A DNA stretch of 64,000 nucleotides from assembly GCA_017623055.1 (NCBI GenBank), contig JAGAPX010000012.1:1-64000 (forward strand). Direction: 5' to 3'. Origin of the DNA: Phascolarctobacterium sp. Its GTDB lineage: Bacteria > Bacillota > Negativicutes > Acidaminococcales > Acidaminococcaceae. The notes below the pieces were generated by a model. That model was not told the DNA's origin and made no database searches. It saw nothing but the letters and a program-made list of their open reading frames with translations. The first letter of the stretch is position 1, and each line of letters opens with the position of its first letter. Position numbers and translations under genes: made by a program. Positions 26,083 through 33,197 of the stretch are shown here, one piece after another.

Positions 26083-26526
26083 TTAACTCCTAAAAATCCA
26101 TTTCTTACGAGATAAATAGTTCCAAACTACAACGATGCAACTGGTAATAACCTTAGCAACCATTGGCTGCCAATTTAACCAGCCTACAAAAACATACATA
26201 AACATCAGGTTAAACGCTAAGCCCATAATGCTCACAAGAAACACAAGGCTAAGCTCCTTACCTTTATTATACTTGCTGCCACTATCAAAAACCAGTACAT
26301 TCCCTAGGAAATAATGATATAAAGTAGACATCCCAAAGGCAAGTGCTGTGGCAACCAAAGTCAAAGTATCTAAGCTAAATCCTAAGTTAGCAAATAGATA
26401 ATAGAAGAAAAAGTAGAACAATCCCCACTCTACAAGAGCAGCAGTGCCACCAACAAACAAATATAAAATTATTTTAATCAGCTCATTATCAGTATAATCA
26501 ACGCCGAACAAAACTTTTTTACGCAT
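26083..26526 (-). CDS. GtrA-like membrane protein
   Basis: A 147-aa protein with four membrane segments and the GtrA-type end WNYLSRKKWIFRS. Family members help flip or position lipid-linked sugars for surface polysaccharide modification. The start at 26526 has GGAG seven bases upstream. Remarkably, that GGAG is part of the terminator stem of the preceding gene and the seven spacer bases are its T-run. Confidence 0.85.
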   Translation of the reverse strand: MRKKVLFGVDYTDNELIKIILYLFVGGTAALVEWGLFYFFFYYLFANLGFSLDTLTLVATALAFGMSTLYHYFLGNVLVFDSGSKYNKGKELSLVFLVSIMGLAFNLMFMYVFVGWLNWQPMVAKVITSCIVVVWNYLSRKKWIFRS

Positions 26527-26583
26527 AAAAAAACTCCACATTAAGATGATATTAATTATATCACTTTAATGTGGAGTGAGCAA
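26527..26583 (-). promoter_or_regulatory. Overlapping terminator, promoter and ribosome site ahead of gtrA
   Basis: On the minus strand, CTCCACATTAA (26566-26576) and TTAATGTGGAG (26534-26544) form an 11-bp stem followed by T7, a terminator for the licC-like gene. The loop contains TATAAT (26555-26560) with TTGCTC (26578-26583) at 17 bp. RNA started there (near 26548) lacks the 5' arm, so its GGAG is free. In read-through RNA the GGAG is locked in the stem. Confidence 0.75.
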
Positions 26584-26602
26584 AATCTGAAATTAATTTA
26601 AG

Positions 26603-27493
26603 TTACACATCATAGACCTTATCAAGCTCTTTTAACTCTCTAAAGGTATCAATCTCAACAATATCATCAAAGGTACATTCACGAACGCCAACATTGTACT
26701 CTTTGATATATTCACCTAAGGCTACTTGATCCCAATATCTTTCCTTTCCCCCAGGAGAATTATAAACTTGTTCTACATGGTTACAAAGCTTTCTGCCATC
26801 ATCTTCAGTCCAGTAAGAAATGCCAAACATATGATGACAGTTCAAGCCACCAACACCTAACTTTTTAATTCTATCACCTTCCATAAAGAAACACCAGTCA
26901 TCAGTTTTCTCAGTAGGAACGCCAAGATAGTTAGAGCTATATTGGTACTTAGTAATCAATTTCGGATTGGACAAAAGCAAATCTGCTTCTAATACGTACG
27001 CATTAGAAAGCAAATATCTAATACACATTACAGAAGAAATATTATTCGCTTCATTATATAAAGGATTTTCCACAAACTTAACCATAGGATATTTGTATTT
27101 CAGTTGATCAAACTGTTCAGCCAAATATCCACGCACAATAATTATCTCTTCAATTCCAGCAGCGATTACTGCATCAAGCAATGTATCAATAATGCGTACA
27201 CCTTTTACACGCACCAACGGTTTCGGTGTATTCAAAGTAATAGGAACCAAACGGCTACCAAAACCTGCTGCAATAAAAATCGCTCTTTTTACACGGTAAG
27301 GTTCTAAAGCATTGAGTCCTTTTTTAGTAATCTGCTTATTTTCAATAAAGCCTTTTTCTTCCAAGTCATTCCATAGTTTATTAACAGTACCAACAGAAAA
27401 ATCCAGCTCTTCGGCCAATTCTTTTTGAGTCAATTTTTCATTATTGTTAGCCTCAAGATAAGTTAAAATCGCAAATTCTTTTTTATTCAACAT
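26603..27493 (-). CDS. LicC-like choline/ethanolamine-phosphate cytidylyltransferase with N-terminal winged helix
   Basis: A 296-aa two-domain protein. Residues 1-65 are a winged helix-turn-helix resembling MarR/Lrp-type domains (QKELAEELDFSVGTVNKLWNDL). Residues 68-296 are a nucleotidyltransferase with AAGFGSRLVP (75-84) and a PKPLV Lys (K91), as in LicC, which makes CDP-choline from phosphocholine. The metal Asp is in VLEADLLLSN. It sits between an organophosphate transporter gene and gtrA. The DNA-binding domain suggests self-regulation. CDP-ethanolamine or a related CDP-alcohol is possible. Confidence 0.8.
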   Translation of the reverse strand: MLNKKEFAILTYLEANNNEKLTQKELAEELDFSVGTVNKLWNDLEEKGFIENKQITKKGLNALEPYRVKRAIFIAAGFGSRLVPITLNTPKPLVRVKGVRIIDTLLDAVIAAGIEEIIIVRGYLAEQFDQLKYKYPMVKFVENPLYNEANNISSVMCIRYLLSNAYVLEADLLLSNPKLITKYQYSSNYLGVPTEKTDDWCFFMEGDRIKKLGVGGLNCHHMFGISYWTEDDGRKLCNHVEQVYNSPGGKERYWDQVALGEYIKEYNVGVRECTFDDIVEIDTFRELKELDKVYDV

Positions 27494-27655
27494 CTTACTT
27501 CTCCTCTATTTTTCAAAAAAGCAATCTAATTATAGAGGAAGATTCAATATCTTCCTCACCACAACTTTTACCATAACCAAACCACAATATTGTTCATAAC
27601 CCAAAACGCTCCAGTTCATCATAACTAGGAACGGTTTACTCTTATTGCTCTACTA

Positions 27656-28954
27656 CTATAGTTTTTGCATTTTCATATTACGTGCTTTAAGAGTTAAAAT
27701 AAGCATCAAAAGATACAGACAACCAATAGTAACAAAAATTGCATCCCATCCAAAGACATCTTTTACGTAGCCAAAGCAAACCGCTTGAACAGCAGCTCCC
27801 ATATAAACTGCCCAATCAAGAACCCCAACAACAGTAGAAGTTAGTGTTTTGCCTCCCATATCACCTGCTACTGCCCAAATTACACCATCAATCATACTAA
27901 ACATCCCAACTATAAGCAGAGTAATAGATGCGAAAAATTTAGTTTCTACAAACGTAAATAAAATCATACCAAAGAAAGTGGCAACCGAAGCAAAAACCAA
28001 CATCGGTTCACGTTTACCATTAAAAAATTTATCAGTCATAAACGGGAACGCAAATTCAGCACAAGCTTGACCAACAGGAAGTAAAATTGCACTTATAATG
28101 CCTGCTTTAATAGATAAACCCATAGATTCTGTAAAATATGTAGGAATCCAGGTTAATAATCCATAACGACCAACACCCGCTATTGCGGCTATAAAGCAAA
28201 ATATAATTACCTTATATTCAGCAAACACCAATCTATACGGATGCCAAAATCCTTTACTTTCTAATTCTAATGCAACAGCCTCATCTTTGTCGACATGCAC
28301 ACGATCTTCTTCTACAAAAGGGTTAAGACCAATATCTTCCGGTTGATTTTTAAACAATATCGCAAAAACAACCAGCATTATAGCCATTGGCAACATAGGA
28401 TAACGAAATGCTGCACGCCATCCCCATTCAGGATTAAGATCCAGACACAATAAAATTGTCATATAGGTAACTATCTGTGCTACACCAGAAAAAGCTGTTG
28501 CAAGGCCAGTCGCAAAACCACGATCTTTTTTAGGCCACCACTTATTAAGGACACCAATACCATTAGCCCAAACCATAGATTGACAGAAACCATTTAATCC
28601 CCAAAACAAAGCAATAACAGCTATTGAAGATTGAAAAGAAATAAATATATTTAATATTACTGATGCAGCTATACCAAACATCATAAATCTTTTGTAACCA
28701 AAGTATGCGCCCAGTCGACCATTTATAAGTTGTCCAAAAGAATAACACCAAAACAACGAAGAAGATACTACACCCATTGCTGCAGTGGTTGACCCTAAAC
28801 CTTCAGCCATTTGAATAAGAACAAGGTTAATATTTTGACGACCATTATAGAAAAACATATAAGTTAATCCAAAACTTAAAAGTACTTTCCATGCAAACTC
28901 TTTAAACTTGACATATTCTTCTGGTGTATATCCATAAGTATTCTTGTTATTCAT
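27656..28954 (-). CDS. MFS transporter, organophosphate:phosphate antiporter (GlpT/UhpT) family
   Basis: A 432-aa protein with about 12 membrane segments. Typical OPA features are an early FFYNGRQNINL segment (the GlpT/UhpT substrate Arg position), LNKWWPKKDRGFATGLATAFSG and WAVYMGAAVQA. The start was set at 28954, behind AAAGGAG; an upstream in-frame ATG lacks a site. Likely substrates are glycerol-3-phosphate, glycerophosphocholine or another phospho-alcohol, which would feed the LicC-like enzyme 160 bp downstream. Substrate is inference from context. Confidence 0.85.
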   Translation of the reverse strand: MNNKNTYGYTPEEYVKFKEFAWKVLLSFGLTYMFFYNGRQNINLVLIQMAEGLGSTTAAMGVVSSSLFWCYSFGQLINGRLGAYFGYKRFMMFGIAASVILNIFISFQSSIAVIALFWGLNGFCQSMVWANGIGVLNKWWPKKDRGFATGLATAFSGVAQIVTYMTILLCLDLNPEWGWRAAFRYPMLPMAIMLVVFAILFKNQPEDIGLNPFVEEDRVHVDKDEAVALELESKGFWHPYRLVFAEYKVIIFCFIAAIAGVGRYGLLTWIPTYFTESMGLSIKAGIISAILLPVGQACAEFAFPFMTDKFFNGKREPMLVFASVATFFGMILFTFVETKFFASITLLIVGMFSMIDGVIWAVAGDMGGKTLTSTVVGVLDWAVYMGAAVQAVCFGYVKDVFGWDAIFVTIGCLYLLMLILTLKARNMKMQKL

Positions 28955-29180
28955 ACCAAAATCTTCTCCTTTAAATTCATATAATACGATACTTAAAACC
29001 CCTAAAATATTCAAATTTTATTATGAGATTAAGTCATTTGAATTATTTTATCACATTTTCCGAAATTTAAACATATTTATTTTACTGTTTTTCCATAAAT
29101 ATAACTAATTTAAAAAGGGTTATGCATTCTTTCTAAGAGTACATAACATTTTAGGGTATTCAAAGTTTGGTTATCCCTAA

Positions 29181-29227
29181 AAAAGAAAGATGGCTAAGAA
29201 TCCCTAAGGATTTGCTTAACCATCTTT
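29181..29227 (-). terminator. Terminator of the YidC-fusion operon
   Basis: AAAGATGG-TAAG pairs with CTTA-CCATCTTT with one mismatch; the minus strand continues CTTTTTTAGG. Confidence 0.75.
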
Positions 29228-29240
29228 ACATTAGTTTCGA

Positions 29241-31916
29241 CTAATAAGGCAGCACTGCATCTTTTTTGGCAACCTTCCAATTTTCTTTATTCCATATATC
29301 AGTATGTACAGAATACCAATCGCCAGGAATATACGTATTTTTATCGTGCTTGCTCAATGAATGTGCATGAGAAGCAAATACGTATTGAGCATCTTCATAT
29401 TTTGCCTTATTCGAAATTTCTTTACCAGTAAAAGGATTTACCGGATTATGAATGATTCCCTGCGTAGCAATAGTCACAACATCAGCATTAGTCATAAATT
29501 CGTCAGTTTCTTTAAACCCTTGACTATCAAAATCTTTTACTAACAACAGCGGATAATACCACTCAATATTTTGAGGCTCTCCTTTTCCATCATCTAATAC
29601 TAATTCATCAAAATGGTATAAAGGTGCACCGTGGTCAGACACTAAAATAATACGTGTATTATCATACACACCGTTATCTTTCATAAAATCAAACCACTCA
29701 GCCAATTTTAAGAAAGCCGCCATATTAGCATGATAATGACTTACATGATCTCTAGTCGTCATCTTTAGTTTGCGACCATTAACTACATACCAATCCTCAT
29801 TAACAAAACTAGTATTATTTACTCTAGACGCTGGTACATAATCAGGCATTTGCAACAAGCATGGAGCATGAGGCACATTATTAGCAAATGACAAAAAGTT
29901 ATTACCTTGCTCTTTTATATGGCTCATCTCAGGAAGAGTATCTAAAACCTTGTATTCTCTCATAAAATTCTTATTAACACCAAAAGCCGTGTGTAAGGAA
30001 GTAAGAGATTGATTAAGCACCTTACCAGATAAATAGTCACCATTATCATACAAAAACTTTTGCATAATCACCGGTGCACTTTTAAAGATGCCATAAAAAT
30101 AAAAGTTCCTGTTATTCATTGCCACAATTTCTGTAGCAGATTCTTGATCAGTAATTACAGTATCTTCTGTGTAAGCAGCACCAGTAACTACATTAAAGCC
30201 TTCCTTACCAAAAAGTTCTGGCATCAAATTACTTGCTTCACGATGTTTTTGAATTAGAGAATCTTTATCCCGTTTGTTCATCTCCACAGGCGTATATTCG
30301 TACCCCCCGAAAATACTCGGAGCACCGAATATAGTATGTCCACCATGAGATATAACATTATTATAATACGTAAAGCCGGAAAACTTTTCTTTCAGCTCAG
30401 GCTTTTCATTAAAGATATAAGGTACATATTCTCCCATCGCCCTGTCAAGCATTACAACAACTACGTTTTTTCCATTTTTACTTAACGACAGATGACCTTT
30501 AGTACCTTGCACGGTGGCTTGCACTTCACCGCCATCATTCAACGCCGCTTGCACGCCAAAAATATTAAAGGTAGTCATTCCTAACACAGCAATTATTCCA
30601 ATACTCAAAACCTCAAAAACATTCTTCTTATACTTCTTCCAGATGAAATTTAAAACTAAAATCACTGCAATTATAGCAACTAAGTTAATAATCTTTTGAC
30701 TATTAGAAAATCCTACACGTTTTTCGTAATGCAACATCATACTCAAAACGCCAAAACTATTATTGAAAAACATATAATCTACAATAGCAGCACCAGAAGC
30801 AAACCACACTATACGTTCAATACTAACTTTGTTATCATCAGCAGCTAACCAATAGAATACGCCACCCCATAAAACAAATGTACCAAATGCTATGGCAGAA
30901 GAACTTGCTACATACCACAACGGATTATTAAAATAATTTACTATAACAAATTCTTTGGGAGCAGAACCAATAACAGCAGAAGGTATCAGCGCTCCTATAA
31001 GTAGTGCAAGGAAAAACGCTCCCGCAAAATATAGATTGCGATTTGGTTCTTCAGTAATAGCTTTAACCTTACGTGGGAATTTGCTTCTAATCAGCTTACA
31101 AATAAGACGTGAATTTAATAACAATCCCAACACAGTAGAATAAAAGGCTTTACGTAAATTAGGTTCTGGTGCCAAAACACAACCGTACAAAATTATGAAT
31201 GCACCAAGTACGCCAAATACAATGTTCACACCCTTATCTACGTTATCAAGTTTACAGATAATGGTCTTAACAAGATTAAAGATATTGTTAAGAGTCCAGT
31301 AAAAAACCAATCCAGCCGGAGAAGCATATAAAAACACTAAAAAGAAGCATGCCATACCATAAAGCTGCATCTTAGTTTTTCTCGTTAAATTTTTTGTAAA
31401 AATATAGGCGGAAACAAGATTTACAGCTGTCATTATAAAAGGCAAAACATTAATAGTCATACCCGCAATTGACAGTAACCCATCGGGCACACCTAAATCT
31501 TTAATAGGGCCAAGAATTGCTCCATTTAAAATCTCCAAATGAGAAAGGAACTGATATGCAGCCACGAAGAATGGAATTTCCAAAAATAAGGAAATAGAAC
31601 CTTTAATGGAATCCAAAGGACTGTATCCATTTTGACGATAATAGGTTTGCAGTATCATAAGCTGCTCATCGCCCTTAAAGGTTTTCTTAATATGTTCTAC
31701 ACCCTTACTAAGTTTTACCTCAATATCTCTTTCTGCTTCCTGTATTGCATCTGCCCTATTGTACAAGGGTAATACCAAAAGATTTACTATAAAGCTTAAG
31801 GCAATGATAGATATACCCGGGTTGCCAATCAAGCGAAAAGCAAGATAATAGATTACCTCAAAAATTATCTGTAATGGCATGAAGATTAGCTGGTACATTA
31901 TTGACAAAAATTCCAT
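29241..31916 (-). CDS. YidC/Oxa1-like insertase domain fused to an alkaline-phosphatase-superfamily transferase (copy 1)
   Basis: An 891-aa membrane protein. Residues 1-225 align with YidC/Oxa1: FIVNLLVLPL, then YRQNGYSPLDSIKGSISLFLEIPFFVAAYQFL, and ASPAGLVFYWTLNNIFNLV. The groove Arg of bacterial YidC is Asn (N45). Residues about 230-455 add several membrane segments. Residues about 480-890 are an extracytoplasmic sulfatase/LtaS-like domain with MLDRAMGEY (D491), SHGGHTIFGAPS (probable nucleophile T528) and SDHG (D761/H762). It is in an operon with a glycerophosphotransferase and a paralogue. Probably transfers a phospho-group onto a surface glycan; substrate unknown. Confidence 0.82.
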   Translation of the reverse strand: MEFLSIMYQLIFMPLQIIFEVIYYLAFRLIGNPGISIIALSFIVNLLVLPLYNRADAIQEAERDIEVKLSKGVEHIKKTFKGDEQLMILQTYYRQNGYSPLDSIKGSISLFLEIPFFVAAYQFLSHLEILNGAILGPIKDLGVPDGLLSIAGMTINVLPFIMTAVNLVSAYIFTKNLTRKTKMQLYGMACFFLVFLYASPAGLVFYWTLNNIFNLVKTIICKLDNVDKGVNIVFGVLGAFIILYGCVLAPEPNLRKAFYSTVLGLLLNSRLICKLIRSKFPRKVKAITEEPNRNLYFAGAFFLALLIGALIPSAVIGSAPKEFVIVNYFNNPLWYVASSSAIAFGTFVLWGGVFYWLAADDNKVSIERIVWFASGAAIVDYMFFNNSFGVLSMMLHYEKRVGFSNSQKIINLVAIIAVILVLNFIWKKYKKNVFEVLSIGIIAVLGMTTFNIFGVQAALNDGGEVQATVQGTKGHLSLSKNGKNVVVVMLDRAMGEYVPYIFNEKPELKEKFSGFTYYNNVISHGGHTIFGAPSIFGGYEYTPVEMNKRDKDSLIQKHREASNLMPELFGKEGFNVVTGAAYTEDTVITDQESATEIVAMNNRNFYFYGIFKSAPVIMQKFLYDNGDYLSGKVLNQSLTSLHTAFGVNKNFMREYKVLDTLPEMSHIKEQGNNFLSFANNVPHAPCLLQMPDYVPASRVNNTSFVNEDWYVVNGRKLKMTTRDHVSHYHANMAAFLKLAEWFDFMKDNGVYDNTRIILVSDHGAPLYHFDELVLDDGKGEPQNIEWYYPLLLVKDFDSQGFKETDEFMTNADVVTIATQGIIHNPVNPFTGKEISNKAKYEDAQYVFASHAHSLSKHDKNTYIPGDWYSVHTDIWNKENWKVAKKDAVLPY

Positions 31917-31932
31917 TTAATCATTCACTCCC

Positions 31933-33174
31933 TTAATTTTCCGCTTCGTCCTCAAGCTCAGCTTGTTTTTTCACGATGAACTCAACAACTCGCTTTGCAC
32001 CTTCGCCTTGATAAGCCCAAGTATCAGCAATAGCCTTCTTACGACCTTCTGCATATTTTTCTTCATTAATACATTGGTCAATCATTTCTTTTAACTTACC
32101 CATATTATCAGCATTCAACTGCATTCCAAGGTGAGGTAAAATTTCAAAAGTCCACAACTTGGAATCAAGCCACCAGGCATCATAAACACTATCATCAAAA
32201 GAAGTATCTGCATAAATAACAGGCTTATCATACACCAATGCAAAGTCAAAAATTACACCGGAGAAATCAGAAATAAGAATATCAGACCGTTTAAGCACTT
32301 CAAAATTATCTGCATCACGATTCCATTCCAGTTGTTCGGAGTTAGGATACTCCTTCATCAGGCTTTCCATTAATTCTTTTTCAGAAGTAAAGGATTGGGG
32401 ATGAGGTCTTACAATTACGTGGTAACCTGTTTCTAAAAGTACATCAATAATCTTTTTCCCATACTTACTCAAAATAGCACTAGGTCCCCAAGACGGAGCA
32501 AGCAAAATGGTAGTTTTATCATTCTTTTGATTTACATTAGGATTATTTTTAAAACGACGCAACATTTCATCCATATACGGAATACCCACTTTAACAATTT
32601 CCTTAGCGGGCAAATTACGCAAGCTTTCCAAATCTCTAATTTGTTTTTCCTGATAATCACCGGAAATAAGCAAAGTATCATAATAATCGATACCAAACAT
32701 GCGATACAAAGTTACATCGCCTGCTGCATGAAACATATGGATATAGCTTTTTACTTCTCTGGAACGCTTCCATTGGTATACATCAAGACCAGGAGTGGTT
32801 GCAAGAACGATATCAGCATTCAAGAAATTAAGCTTAGCAAAAGCTTTATTTCCCGTGCCGATGAATAAAGTTTTAATATGCTTGTACTCATTCTTTAAAG
32901 CAGGGTCTTCTTCCGACGCAGTCATATACACTGCCTCAATGCCACGCTCTTCCAGTTCGCGACACACAGGATTAAAAATATTCCAATACTGCTTACCTTC
33001 AGAAAAAATTACTAAGGGCAAATTATCTCCGTCATCTTTGACCTTTCTGCCACCACTCAAAAAGAAGCGGAGCTTAACAAACCAAGATTTAAACACATAT
33101 CTCAATGCACCTAAAATACCAATTAAAATTGTAAAAAGCATACTACCCGTTCCCGGGTCAATATAAAATTTCAT
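31933..33174 (-). CDS. CDP-glycerol glycerophosphotransferase (TagB/TagF-like)
   Basis: A 413-aa protein. An N-terminal hydrophobic segment (YIDPGTGSMLFTILIGILGA) anchors it, followed by the GT-B-like catalytic region with HMFHAAGD, RPHPQS and SDFSGVIFDFALVYDKPVIY, the last a signature of poly(glycerol-phosphate) polymerases. It should transfer glycerol-phosphate (or ribitol-phosphate) from CDP-alcohol. The ATG at 33174 has GGAGG six bases upstream; a GTG three bases earlier is too close. It lies between the two YidC-fusion genes, 16 and 23 bp apart, so all three are cotranscribed. Confidence 0.9.
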   Translation of the reverse strand: MKFYIDPGTGSMLFTILIGILGALRYVFKSWFVKLRFFLSGGRKVKDDGDNLPLVIFSEGKQYWNIFNPVCRELEERGIEAVYMTASEEDPALKNEYKHIKTLFIGTGNKAFAKLNFLNADIVLATTPGLDVYQWKRSREVKSYIHMFHAAGDVTLYRMFGIDYYDTLLISGDYQEKQIRDLESLRNLPAKEIVKVGIPYMDEMLRRFKNNPNVNQKNDKTTILLAPSWGPSAILSKYGKKIIDVLLETGYHVIVRPHPQSFTSEKELMESLMKEYPNSEQLEWNRDADNFEVLKRSDILISDFSGVIFDFALVYDKPVIYADTSFDDSVYDAWWLDSKLWTFEILPHLGMQLNADNMGKLKEMIDQCINEEKYAEGRKKAIADTWAYQGEGAKRVVEFIVKKQAELEDEAEN

Positions 33175-33197
33175 CACATACCTCCACTAATACCCTA

